This document shows positions 43,047 to 51,684 of a DNA stretch of 64,000 nucleotides, one piece after another. The stretch is taken from the NCBI GenBank assembly GCA_020723965.1, contig DYHW01000005.1:124001-188000 (forward strand), in the 5' to 3' direction. Origin of the DNA: Melioribacter sp. (GTDB lineage Bacteria > Bacteroidota > Ignavibacteria > Ignavibacteriales > Melioribacteraceae). The translations under genes were made by a program, and so were the position numbers. Below the pieces are notes generated by a model. The model saw only the letters and a program-made list of their open reading frames with translations, did not search any database and was not told the origin of the DNA. Numbering within the stretch: the first letter of the stretch is position 1; the number at the start of each line of letters is the position of its first letter.

Positions 43047-45287
43047 ATGAAATCAAGACTAGTTTTATTAGCGCTGTTTTTCTGTTCAACATTAGTTTTT
43101 GCGCAGGGTGCAATAACCGGTATCGTTATGGAAAAAGACGAAAAGGGAAATGAGAAACCATTAATTGGGGCAAATATTATTTGGGCGGGGACTTCCAATG
43201 GAACAAGTTCTGATATCAACGGTAATTTTAAGATTTCGTTAATTAAAGAATCTAATAAACTTATTGTAAGCTTTATTGGTTATAGTTCCGATACGCTTAT
43301 TGTTGAAGACCAAAGAAATGTTAAAGTAGTATTAGAATCTAAATTGATAAAAGTAACCGATGTAGAAATTATTGGCGAACAACAATCGAGTTATCTTGAT
43401 TTTCTTGGAACAGAAAACACAACAATCATTACTCAAAAAGAACTGCAAAAAGCGGCGTGCTGTAATTTATCTGAAAGTTTTGAAACTAATCCTTCTGTTG
43501 ATGTTTCATTTACAGATGCAATTACAGGCGCAAAGCAAATTGAAATGTTGGGACTATCCGGAATTTATACACAAACAACAATGGAAAGTCTTCCATTCAT
43601 GCGCGGGCTGATGACATCTGTCGGTTTAACTTTTGTTCCCGGCACATGGATCAATGCCATCAACGTATCAAAAGGAATTGGCTCTGTTGTAAACGGCTAC
43701 GAATCTATCACCGGGCAAATAGATATTGATATGCAAAAACCTTTTAGCGAGGAAGAAAAACCTGTCTATTTTAATTTTTATGCCGATTCAGAACAGAGAA
43801 TAGAAAGCAATTTGAATTTTCGTCATCAATTTAGCGAGCGCTTATCTTCTATGACTCTTCTTCATGCAAGTTCTCGTCGCCACATACAAGATAGAAATTC
43901 GGATCGGTTTATTGATATGCCGACATTCAACACCGTTAACTTGATGCAAAGATGGCATTATGAAAGCGGAAACGGCTGGGAAGGCCAACTTGGTTTTCAA
44001 TTGGTGAATGAGAAAAAAGAAGGGGGAACAATGACGCATTCATCGGCAGAAAATCATTCTGATTATCGCTACGGAACAACTAACCGTAACTTTAATATTT
44101 ACGGAAAAACCGGTTATGTTTTTAATGAATCATATAAAAGCTTTGGAATTCAATGGTCTTTTAACAACTATCAAAACACCTCCTTCTTTGGTTTGCACAA
44201 TTATGAAGGAGCTCAAAAAAATGGTTACGTAAATTTTATTTATCAATCCATCTTGGGCGAAGAAACTCATAAATTTAGAACCGGTCTCAGTTTTTTATTT
44301 GATGAATACGATGAATTATTTCAAAACAAACGATACCAAAGAATAGAAAGAGTTCCGGGCGTATTTTTTGAATACACCTTTAAACCAAACAATGAATTTT
44401 CTTTGGTCGCGGGCATTCGCGGTGATAGCCATAATTATTACGGCTTCATGTTAACGCCGCGTTTACACATTCGATATGCAATTAATGACAATTTGGTTTT
44501 TCGCGCCGCCGCCGGAAGAGGTTACAGAACATCAAACATTTTTGTTGAATATGCCTCCAGTTTTGCGAGTGCAAGAAATATTTACATTACACAAAGCAAT
44601 AATTTTGGGTACGGATTAGATCAAGAATCAGCTTGGAATTACGGCTTTAACGCAACTTATTATTTTTTGCATCAATACCGAGAAGCGACTCTTTCTTTGG
44701 ACTTTTATAGAACAGAGTTTGAAAAAGTTACTATTGCAGATATCGATTCAAATCCGCAGTCTATCAACTTTTACTCAACTCTAAACGGCGCTTACTCAAA
44801 TTCAGTTCAATTGGAATTGAACATCAAGCCGCTATTAAGATTTGATGCCCGCATAGCATACCGTTTTTTGGATGTTAAGCAAAAAATAAATAATAGCTTT
44901 GTAAGCAGGCCCTTAACTGCTCAACATCGTGCTTTATTCAATTTTGCGCACAAAACAAACAGAGAAACATACGAAGACCCGCAAATGTTTTATGATCTTA
45001 CTTTGCAATGGTTCGGAGTAAAAAGAATTCCATCAACAAAACTTAATCCGGCTGAGTTTCAAGTAAGAGAAAATTCGCCAAGTTTTGTTTTGATCAATCT
45101 TCAGATTACAAGAACATTTTACGAAGGATTTGATTTATATCTTGGAGTTGAAAACTTGCTTAATTTTCGTCAAGATAATCCAATAATAAGCGCTACTAAT
45201 CCAAATGAAAAATATTTTGACGCTTCTCTTATTTGGGGTCCGGTAAACGGTAGAATGATTTATACTGGATTAAGATATAAATTGTAA
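43047..45287 (+). CDS. TonB-dependent outer-membrane receptor
   Basis: A 746-residue receptor: signal peptide (1-20), carboxypeptidase-regulatory-like domain (about 22-110: 'PLIGANIIWAGTSNGTSSDI'), plug domain ('AACCNLSESFETNPSVDVSF', 'VSKGIGSVVNGYESITGQI') and a beta barrel that ends in 'GRMIYTGLRYKL' with the aromatic/hydrophobic outer-membrane end. With the HMA and HYC_CC_PP-type genes just upstream, transport of a metal ion or complex is likely. A GGAGA ribosome binding site lies before the ATG. Confidence 0.9.
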   Translation: MKSRLVLLALFFCSTLVFAQGAITGIVMEKDEKGNEKPLIGANIIWAGTSNGTSSDINGNFKISLIKESNKLIVSFIGYSSDTLIVEDQRNVKVVLESKLIKVTDVEIIGEQQSSYLDFLGTENTTIITQKELQKAACCNLSESFETNPSVDVSFTDAITGAKQIEMLGLSGIYTQTTMESLPFMRGLMTSVGLTFVPGTWINAINVSKGIGSVVNGYESITGQIDIDMQKPFSEEEKPVYFNFYADSEQRIESNLNFRHQFSERLSSMTLLHASSRRHIQDRNSDRFIDMPTFNTVNLMQRWHYESGNGWEGQLGFQLVNEKKEGGTMTHSSAENHSDYRYGTTNRNFNIYGKTGYVFNESYKSFGIQWSFNNYQNTSFFGLHNYEGAQKNGYVNFIYQSILGEETHKFRTGLSFLFDEYDELFQNKRYQRIERVPGVFFEYTFKPNNEFSLVAGIRGDSHNYYGFMLTPRLHIRYAINDNLVFRAAAGRGYRTSNIFVEYASSFASARNIYITQSNNFGYGLDQESAWNYGFNATYYFLHQYREATLSLDFYRTEFEKVTIADIDSNPQSINFYSTLNGAYSNSVQLELNIKPLLRFDARIAYRFLDVKQKINNSFVSRPLTAQHRALFNFAHKTNRETYEDPQMFYDLTLQWFGVKRIPSTKLNPAEFQVRENSPSFVLINLQITRTFYEGFDLYLGVENLLNFRQDNPIISATNPNEKYFDASLIWGPVNGRMIYTGLRYKL

Positions 45288-45292
45288 TTTTA

Positions 45293-45348
45293 GATGCTGG
45301 TTTCTAGCTGCTGGATATTGTTTAACTACAAATCCAGCAGCCAGCATC
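45293..45348. repeat. GATGCTGG palindrome, copy 2
   Basis: GATGCTGG (45293-45300) and CCAGCATC (45341-45348) are perfect complements, and inner GCTGGAT and ATCCAGC extend the stem with bulges. It lies between the TonB receptor stop and the DUF971 gene, inside an apparent operon. The same design occurs at 18913-18950. Confidence 0.55.
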
Positions 45349-45368
45349 AAATAGTAAAGGTGAATGAA

Positions 45369-45719
45369 ATGGCAGTGCCAACAAAAATAAAATTGCACAA
45401 ACAAGAGCATCTTGAAATAACTTGGGATAACAAAAAAATAATTAAGTATCCGCTCAAGTTTCTGCGTGATGAATCGCCCGATGCAGGAAATAAAGGTGAA
45501 ACTATTTTATGGAAGCATTACGCCCCGCCACCCAAGCAGCAATTAAAACCAGAAGCATACGAAATTGAAAATATTGAGATGGTTGGAAACTATGCCATTC
45601 AAATCAAATGGAAAGACGGCAATAATTTTGGAATTTACTCATGGGAACTACTTGAACAGTATGGTGAATATTTACAAGTGAGAGAAAATTTACATCAAGA
45701 TTATGATCATCACCACTGA
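45369..45719 (+). CDS. DUF971 (GBBH-like N-terminal domain) protein
   Basis: A 116-residue protein with a single DUF971 domain: 'IKLHKQEHLEITWDNKKI', 'YPLKFLRDESPDAG', 'YEIENIEMVGNYAIQIKWKD' and 'GIYSWELLEQYGEY'. The fold is that of the N-terminal domain of gamma-butyrobetaine hydroxylase; single-domain versions are often linked with Fe-S or metal metabolism. I start at 45369 (AAAGGTG upstream); the longer frame runs through the palindrome. The C-terminal His run (HHH) may bind metal. Confidence 0.82.
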   Translation: MAVPTKIKLHKQEHLEITWDNKKIIKYPLKFLRDESPDAGNKGETILWKHYAPPPKQQLKPEAYEIENIEMVGNYAIQIKWKDGNNFGIYSWELLEQYGEYLQVRENLHQDYDHHH

Positions 45720-45724
45720 AATAA

Positions 45725-46186
45725 TCATCTGCTCTCAGATCTGTCCGCTTTTATTTTTATCTCAAATTGATTTGAATATCTGTTTTCAAAAAGCGTTAAG
45801 CTTATTTTAACGCCGGGTTTCTGAATTGAATAATCGCCCGTGTGTAAAGTGTCTATGCGAAATCTTTGGTCGGTGCAGCTACTCAAATATTTTGAGATAA
45901 GACTTTGAGCTTCCTTTCCGGAACTATATAATAGATCCGCTTGTACTTGATAGACTCCGCTTTTATCGCCAATAAAAACTACACGCTTAGTTTTGTCTTG
46001 ATAAAACACGCACTCCATTGCAGGATTACTCTTATCGTGGTGGCGGGGTTTGCCGTAAGTTTTTAAAACTTCACCGATGCTCTTTCCCACCATTTCACAA
46101 TAAGGAATATCTTGAGGTAAAGCTGTTTGATTAAATCCACAGAGAAAGAAGAAGATTATTAACCGACAAACATTCTTGCTTTTCAT
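45725..46186 (-). CDS. Uncharacterised exported protein
   Basis: A 153-residue protein with a signal peptide (about 1-25, 'LIIFFFLCGFNQTALPQ') and no recognised domain. The N-terminal mature part, 'MVGKSIGEVLKTYGKPRHHD', resembles the helix of SmpA/OmlA-like or outer-membrane-assembly lipoproteins, but the match is weak. It has an AGAAGAGG ribosome binding site and converges with DUF971. Confidence 0.6.
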   Translation of the reverse strand: MKSKNVCRLIIFFFLCGFNQTALPQDIPYCEMVGKSIGEVLKTYGKPRHHDKSNPAMECVFYQDKTKRVVFIGDKSGVYQVQADLLYSSGKEAQSLISKYLSSCTDQRFRIDTLHTGDYSIQKPGVKISLTLFENRYSNQFEIKIKADRSESR

Positions 46187-46361
46187 GATAACCTCTTCTC
46201 TATTTATTTTAGATAATATATTTCAGAAGTGTAGGGAAATTTATAAATCTATTTTTGTAAGAGAAGTTTCATATGCAACTGCATAGCAACATCTTTTTGA
46301 TGAAAAGAGCGGCTTACACAATACTATTTTAACTCTTTTTCAGAATATCTTCAAAGAAATT

Positions 46362-48197
46362 TTAAAGATCGATCCGCGTAACAACGCCGTGCAGTTTATG
46401 ATAAGGAAGATCTAAGAACTGAACAAAGTTGGGAGTGATTTTCTTAATAAAAGCAAAAAATTTCAACATCGGTTTCTTTGCTCTTATGTCATCAACTCCG
46501 TAAAACATTACTTTCGGGTCGATGGTTGTTTCTTTTAGAATTTTAGGAACATCTAATTTTTCCATATAACCGGCTTGCACTTCTAAGCCCGATAAACCTT
46601 CTGTAATATCCGGGACATATAATTTTTGCACGCCAAATGGTTTATCCATAGTAATTACCGAAACAAGAATATTATGTTCGTACATTATACTTCCACGAAT
46701 TGTACAGTGAACCATATAAGGGGGAATCATATAAAGGTCTTTTGTAAAGTATAACGCCGTGCCAGGTAAAAGTTTTCCTCCTTGGTAAAGCTGGTCAAAG
46801 CTTGTTAAGTAAGTATCGATTGGGAGCGAACGGAACGATCTATAAACCGATTTGTTGCCGAAAGTCCATATATAAATAATAAGCAGCGGAACAGCTGCAA
46901 TAATAATAGACCAATAACCGCCATGCGGAATTTTTGTAAACACAGAAAACAAGAACGCTAAATTCACAACCAGTACAAGCAAGGCAGCATAAAATTTTAG
47001 CTTAAAATCTTTTTTTAGAAATATCCAAATCATGAATATAGTGCTCACTGTCATTGTAGCTGTTACTGCTAAACCGTATGCGGCGGCTAGATTAGTAGAT
47101 TTCTTAAAAAGTAGAATCACGAAAATTACGGCTGCAAGCAATCCCCAATTAACTGCTGCAACATAAATTTGAGATTTGAGATGTGTAGATGTGTATTTAA
47201 CTCTCATCAATGGAAAGATATGCGTTCTAATTCCCTGATAGACAAGAGAGAACATTGCGCTGATCATTGCTTGAGAGGCAATAATTGTTGCAAACAAGGT
47301 GAGAATTAAAAAAGGTATATAAAGAAATTCCGCTTGATGCTTTATCATCGCAAAAAGAATATTGATTTGCTCTTCCTTCCCTTCGTTCATTCTCATTGCA
47401 AAAGCACCCTGTCCAAAGTAATTTATCACTAAAGCAAAGAAAACAAAATACCATGCGCGGCGTATAGGTTCTTTGCCAAGATGCCCCATATCGGCATAAA
47501 GCGCTTCGCCTCCGGTGGCGCATAGAATAACTTCCGAAAGAACTATAAATCCAGCCAGCCCGTTGTTAATCAAAAATTCTATTCCATAGTGCGGACTTAT
47601 CGCCAGAACAATTCCCGGGCTTTCTATCAATGAAACAAACCCCGTAATAAACAGAGAAGAGAACCACAATATCATTATAGGACCGAATGATGAAGCGACT
47701 TTATCTGTGCCGCGAGATTGAACAGCGAAAAGTAAAATTGTAATTGCGATAGTTATAACAACAACCGTGTTCTCATCAATATGTCCCATACCAGGAATTA
47801 ACTCAAGCCCTTCAACCGCAGAGAGAATACTTATAGCTGGAGTGATAACGCCATCTCCCATCAACAAAGAAACACCTATGTAACCTAAAAACGTTACATA
47901 AACCATAGACCGTGCCGATTTGAGCGAGCTATGAAGAATTTCTTTTAATACAATAATTCCTCCCTCGCCTTTTGAACTCATACTCATCGCAAGAAAAGTA
48001 TATTCCACCGTTACGATAATTATCAAAGTCCAAAATATAAGGGAAAGAATACCAATTACATTTTCCGGTGTGGGAGACGTTAAAAAGAAAATTACTGTTA
48101 GCGTATAAATTGGGCTTGTACCAATATCTCCGAACACGAGACCCATTGCTTTTGTAATTTCACCAAATGAAGAATGTGAAGATTTTTTTTTATCCAT
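46362..48197 (-). CDS. kup: Low-affinity potassium transporter Kup
   Basis: A 611-residue K+/H+ symporter with about 12 membrane helices and a cytosolic C-terminal domain (about 470-611). Family hallmarks are 'GLVFGDIGTSPIYTLTVIF' at the N-terminus, 'GEGGIIVLKEI', 'GDGVITPAISILSAVEGLEL' and 'ATGGEALYADMGHLGKEPI'. Kup imports potassium by proton symport. A 39-residue membrane peptide is encoded 41 bases upstream on the same strand and looks cotranscribed. Confidence 0.95.
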   Translation of the reverse strand: MDKKKSSHSSFGEITKAMGLVFGDIGTSPIYTLTVIFFLTSPTPENVIGILSLIFWTLIIIVTVEYTFLAMSMSSKGEGGIIVLKEILHSSLKSARSMVYVTFLGYIGVSLLMGDGVITPAISILSAVEGLELIPGMGHIDENTVVVITIAITILLFAVQSRGTDKVASSFGPIMILWFSSLFITGFVSLIESPGIVLAISPHYGIEFLINNGLAGFIVLSEVILCATGGEALYADMGHLGKEPIRRAWYFVFFALVINYFGQGAFAMRMNEGKEEQINILFAMIKHQAEFLYIPFLILTLFATIIASQAMISAMFSLVYQGIRTHIFPLMRVKYTSTHLKSQIYVAAVNWGLLAAVIFVILLFKKSTNLAAAYGLAVTATMTVSTIFMIWIFLKKDFKLKFYAALLVLVVNLAFLFSVFTKIPHGGYWSIIIAAVPLLIIYIWTFGNKSVYRSFRSLPIDTYLTSFDQLYQGGKLLPGTALYFTKDLYMIPPYMVHCTIRGSIMYEHNILVSVITMDKPFGVQKLYVPDITEGLSGLEVQAGYMEKLDVPKILKETTIDPKVMFYGVDDIRAKKPMLKFFAFIKKITPNFVQFLDLPYHKLHGVVTRIDL

Positions 48198-48238
48198 TAT
48201 TATATTAGTGCTCTCTTATGCGGGGGGCTATATTTATT

Positions 48239-48358
48239 TTACCCATAGATAGCCGTATACAAAAGATAACCAAGAACATATACAACGCTGAGTCCTATAA
48301 TTCCCATTAAAAAATAGAAAGCAAGATTATTAAATTTATCTTTTTTAATATTTTCCAT
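48239..48358 (-). CDS. 39-residue membrane peptide upstream of kup (KdpF-like)
   Basis: The frame starts at ATG 48358 behind an AAAGGAATTTT ribosome binding site and stops at 48239, giving 39 residues. The N-terminus is charged (MENIKKDKFNN). One membrane helix covers about residues 12-38 and ends in 'VVYVLGYLLYTAIYG', which resembles the KdpF helix end (GYLVYALI). It is followed after 41 bases by kup. KdpF stabilises the Kdp potassium pump; an accessory role for Kup here is inference. Confidence 0.72.
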   Translation of the reverse strand: MENIKKDKFNNLAFYFLMGIIGLSVVYVLGYLLYTAIYG

Positions 48359-48515
48359 AAAATTCCTTTTGCTGCTTTTAACGTTAAATTAGTTGCGCTG
48401 CTAAGATACTTATTTTTTGATTTCATCAAAATAGCAATGAATTATTTACTTGTGATTTTTATTTAATCCTCCAACAAATTTCTTACTAGAATTTGAAATT
48501 TGACGCATCATTTTT

Positions 48516-49481
48516 TTACGGTTTCATCTTTATCCACGGCAAATTTTCGAGATCAACATTTCCGCCGGAAAGAATTAAGCCGGTTTTCTTACCCGCAAAT
48601 TTTTCTCCGCTCTCTAAAATAACAGCAAGAGCGACCGCCGATGATGGTTCTACAATAATCTTCATTCGTTCCCAAATCATTCTCATTGCTGTAATTATAG
48701 ATTCTTCTCCTACTGTAATGATCTCCTCAACATTATTGCGAATTATCGAGAAAGTTCTTTCGCTTAGTTGTGCAAGCAGACCATCGCATATTGTTTTTGG
48801 ATTAAGAGAAGGATGGATAACCCCGTCGCGAATAGAGCGGAATGCATCATCTGCTCCTTTCGGTTCTGCCCCAATCACTTTCGTTCTTGCGGAAAAATAT
48901 TTAGCGCTCAATGCAGTTCCGCTCAATAACCCGCCGCCGCCAGTAGGCGCAATTAAATAATCTAGATCATTTAGTTCTTCAAAAATTTCTCTTGATGCTG
49001 TCGCCTGTCCAGCAATAACAGCATAATTATCATAAGGATGAACCACAGTTGCGCCCGTTTCTTCAATAATTTTTGCTAAGGTCTCTTCACGCTCTTTAAG
49101 AGTGGGCTCACAAAAAAATATCTTTGCACCATAGCCTTCAACTGCTATTTTTTTGATTTTCGGCGCAGTTCTTGGCATTACAATAAAAGATGGAACGTTT
49201 TTAATTTTTGCAGCAAGCGATAAAGCAGCGGCGTGATTACCCGATGAATGTGTAGCAACGCCTTTTTTTAAATCGTTATTGCTTAGAGAAAGAAGAGCAT
49301 TACTTGCGCCCCTAAATTTAAAAGCGCCAACCTTCTGAAAATTTTCGCACTTAAAAAATAAACTGCCGCCAAAGAATGAATTGAGCGATGTAGAAGTCAA
49401 AATTGGCGTTCGGTGAATTATGCTTTTTATTCTTTCGTGCGCTTCAATTATGTTTTGTTCTGTAGGTTCGTTTAATAACAC
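48516..49481 (-). CDS. Threonine dehydratase / serine racemase-like PLP enzyme
   Basis: A 321-residue fold-type II PLP enzyme. The Schiff-base Lys is in 'CENFQKVGAFKFRGASNAL', the phosphate-binding glycine loop in 'APTGGGGLLSGTALSAKY', and 'SSGNHAAALSLAAK' forms the substrate loop. The length and missing C-terminal ACT domain point to the catabolic/serine-racemase-like subgroup rather than biosynthetic IlvA. The start is a GTG at 49481 with GAGG upstream. Confidence 0.9.
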   Translation of the reverse strand: MLLNEPTEQNIIEAHERIKSIIHRTPILTSTSLNSFFGGSLFFKCENFQKVGAFKFRGASNALLSLSNNDLKKGVATHSSGNHAAALSLAAKIKNVPSFIVMPRTAPKIKKIAVEGYGAKIFFCEPTLKEREETLAKIIEETGATVVHPYDNYAVIAGQATASREIFEELNDLDYLIAPTGGGGLLSGTALSAKYFSARTKVIGAEPKGADDAFRSIRDGVIHPSLNPKTICDGLLAQLSERTFSIIRNNVEEIITVGEESIITAMRMIWERMKIIVEPSSAVALAVILESGEKFAGKKTGLILSGGNVDLENLPWIKMKP

Positions 49482-49571
49482 TATAACCTCTGGAATAAGT
49501 ATAAATCATTTATGATTTTTTTTATTTAGTAATTCCCGCTTTCAAGTTGAACCGCTTGTTGGGTCGGATAC

Positions 49572-50150
49572 TCAAAAAGAAAAGCCAAACAATACACCAA
49601 GTAATATCATTTTTATTGTTTCAATGCCTTTTATAACAGAGTATTCTTTAGGACTATAGTTATATTTAACCTTTGGGAACAGCATCAAATATTTTGCTTC
49701 CAAACCAAGACTAAACCCACTGCAAGCAATACCAATCGCGCCTATTTTTCCAGAAATCCCAAAACTATCTTCTCTTGTCCTTCCAGTAAAATAATATGGA
49801 GGTTGTTTGTCGGAAATAAATGAAGCATTTCCTTCATAAGATTGGGAAATAAAAGAATTATATGACCAACCAAGAGTGATGTATATTTTATTATAAGATT
49901 CGCTTAGAAAATTGTAACCAAAATCAAGTTCATAAGTCATAAAAGAAAACAATTCTTTGCCGTCCTTAGTAATTACTGCACTCACATTTGGCCTTAATAA
50001 AAAGGAATTATTAATTTCATAACTATAATTTGCGTTAACAGATAGACCGCTGCCAAAGAAGCCGCCTATACTAATTCTATTTGTCTGAGGTAGTACAGTA
50101 GATAGCACGAAGAATAAACAACAAACAAATAATTTGGAGTGAAGTCTCAT
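49572..50150 (-). CDS. Predicted small outer-membrane beta-barrel protein
   Basis: A 192-residue protein with a signal peptide ('LFVCCLFFVLSTVLPQ') and alternating hydrophobic/polar strands: 'SIGGFFGSGLSVNANYSYEI', 'YELDFGYNFLS', 'KIYITLGWSYNSFI' and a final 'IKMILLGVLFGFSF' that fits an outer-membrane C-terminal strand. No specific family was recognised. I start at 50150 because the 18 bases upstream code for non-conserved residues. Confidence 0.6.
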   Translation of the reverse strand: MRLHSKLFVCCLFFVLSTVLPQTNRISIGGFFGSGLSVNANYSYEINNSFLLRPNVSAVITKDGKELFSFMTYELDFGYNFLSESYNKIYITLGWSYNSFISQSYEGNASFISDKQPPYYFTGRTREDSFGISGKIGAIGIACSGFSLGLEAKYLMLFPKVKYNYSPKEYSVIKGIETIKMILLGVLFGFSF

Positions 50151-50203
50151 ATTTTTATTATATGTCAACTAACTAACATTTATCATTAGTATAAAATTCG
50201 GGT

Positions 50204-50443
50204 TTATCTAGTATCGGTTTTTTCGTTCAAGAATATTTTTTTTATCCTGTCAAAAAGCTTTACTATAGTTTTTTTTATAAGAGAAAAGTAAAATAATATT
50301 GCAAGAACTATTGCGGAGATAATTTGAAAAATTAGACTGCCGGTGCCTGGATCGATATATAAAATTGCCGCATTGGTTGATGTAGAAGATAATAGAAGAA
50401 AACTGAAAAAAATAATTACTTTCAAAAACATTTGACGAGCCAT
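50204..50443 (-). CDS. Small membrane protein with YIDPGTGS motif
   Basis: A 79-residue protein: a signal peptide or first helix (about 5-27), the conserved 'LYIDPGTGSLIFQIISA' segment, a second membrane helix and a basic tail ('KKTIVKLFDRIKKIF'). Similar small proteins with a Y-[IL]-D-P-G-T-G-S motif are found in many phyla, often near glycosyltransferase genes, with no known role. I start at 50443, where a GGAGAAAAG ribosome binding site precedes the ATG. Confidence 0.7.
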   Translation of the reverse strand: MARQMFLKVIIFFSFLLLSSTSTNAAILYIDPGTGSLIFQIISAIVLAILFYFSLIKKTIVKLFDRIKKIFLNEKTDTR

Positions 50444-50540
50444 TTTTCTTTTCTCCATTGATAACATTTTAAGAATTTATCAGAATAAATCCCATTATTT
50501 TTTTTGTACAGGCGCTCTTAAAAACTAAATTATCATAATG

Positions 50541-50975
50541 CTAATTCGCTTTTGGCATATCGCTCACCACGGCTTTTATTCTTACATCCCTTGCTTTTTT
50601 GAATACCAATTTAACTTCATATTGCTCGCCTATTTTTATATCCTTTGTTAATCCAATCAACATTATGTGAAGACCGCGCGGTTTAAATTTTACAGTTGAT
50701 TTCGATGGAACTAGAACATATTCAACGGAGCGCATTCCCATCATGTCATTTGAGCGCTTAAATGTTTCGTGAATTTCAACTATTTCCGAGTGTTCAAAAG
50801 TAATCGCAATCAGCGTATCGGATTGATTGCTGTTGTTCATAACTTCAAAAAAAAGAGCGCTGTTGCCCCCTTGTGCTGCCGGTCTGATCCAAGCACCTTT
50901 TATTTGCAGTTTTGTTTGTGGAATAGTTACGCTCACAAACGAAGCAAAAAAAATTATGATAAATATTTTTTTCAA
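50541..50975 (-). CDS. PCu(A)C-type periplasmic copper chaperone
   Basis: A 144-residue exported protein (signal peptide ending 'VSVTIPQTK'), TTG start with AAGGAAC upstream. The copper site pattern is present: His in 'EIHETFKRSNDMMGM' followed by Met residues and 'GLHIMLIGLTKDIK' downstream (H-x10-M-x21-H-x-M arrangement). Such chaperones bring Cu(I) to the CuA site of cytochrome c oxidase, together with SCO proteins; an SCO gene lies directly upstream, 31 bases away. Confidence 0.9.
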   Translation of the reverse strand: MKKIFIIIFFASFVSVTIPQTKLQIKGAWIRPAAQGGNSALFFEVMNNSNQSDTLIAITFEHSEIVEIHETFKRSNDMMGMRSVEYVLVPSKSTVKFKPRGLHIMLIGLTKDIKIGEQYEVKLVFKKARDVRIKAVVSDMPKAN

Positions 50976-51006
50976 CTTAGTTCCTTTCTAATTTTTGATG
51001 GTGCAG

Positions 51007-51594
51007 CTAATTAGTAAGTTCTTTTATATCCAAGGTAATTTCATCAATATTTATTTTACTGCCCGTATAATTTTTTCTAATTCTCCCCTCTGAATCGATG
51101 AGTTGAATGCGGTCTGTGTGGATGTAATAATAAATTCTCCGTCCGTCTTTAAAGATGGTTGAATCTCCAACTACTGCCATAACTCCGGCGCGTTGAATGA
51201 TTGAGTCGATAGTTGATCTTTTCCCCGTTAGAAATGTCCAGTTACTTAAATCTAAATTTCGGATTTCTGCAAAATTGCGTAAAACTGCCGGCTCATCATG
51301 TTCGGGGTCAAAAGTGATAGAAACAAAATTAACATCAACAATATTTTCTTTTTTTAATTGTTCTTGAATAAGCCGCATATTGTTTGTTGTAAGGGGGCAA
51401 ATATCCGGGCAGTTTGTGAAAATGTAACCAACAATTGTGGTTTTTTCCTTTGCTAAATCCGGAAAAACTTTTGCCTTGCCATTCTGATCAACAAGCTGAT
51501 ATTGTGTTCTGCCCCAATCATTAACTATTGGAAGTTTTTCTTTACATGCGCCATAAAATAAAAACAAAAATGAAACAGCAAAAATTTTTTTCAT
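51007..51594 (-). CDS. SCO1/SenC-family copper-binding lipoprotein
   Basis: A 195-residue thioredoxin-fold protein. The lipobox is 'FLFYGAC' (lipidated Cys) and the copper-binding/redox pair is in 'FTNCPDICPLTTNNM' with the distal His in 'YIHTDRIQLIDSEG'. SCO proteins mature the CuA centre of cytochrome oxidase and often act as thiol reductases. I start at 51594; the earlier TTG at 51603 adds three residues. It pairs with the PCu(A)C gene. Confidence 0.92.
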   Translation of the reverse strand: MKKIFAVSFLFLFYGACKEKLPIVNDWGRTQYQLVDQNGKAKVFPDLAKEKTTIVGYIFTNCPDICPLTTNNMRLIQEQLKKENIVDVNFVSITFDPEHDEPAVLRNFAEIRNLDLSNWTFLTGKRSTIDSIIQRAGVMAVVGDSTIFKDGRRIYYYIHTDRIQLIDSEGRIRKNYTGSKINIDEITLDIKELTN

Positions 51595-51684
51595 AATAAT
51601 CAAGTGCTGATGCTTAGAGAAAGTTTTAATATCTTGTTATAGTTAAAATAGTAATTTTATTTATTTTATTTGAGAGTGTTAAAT

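Noticed and set aside
43372..43611. 79-codon frame inside the TonB receptor gene
   Set aside because: Another reading frame of a well-supported gene, low-complexity, no start signal.
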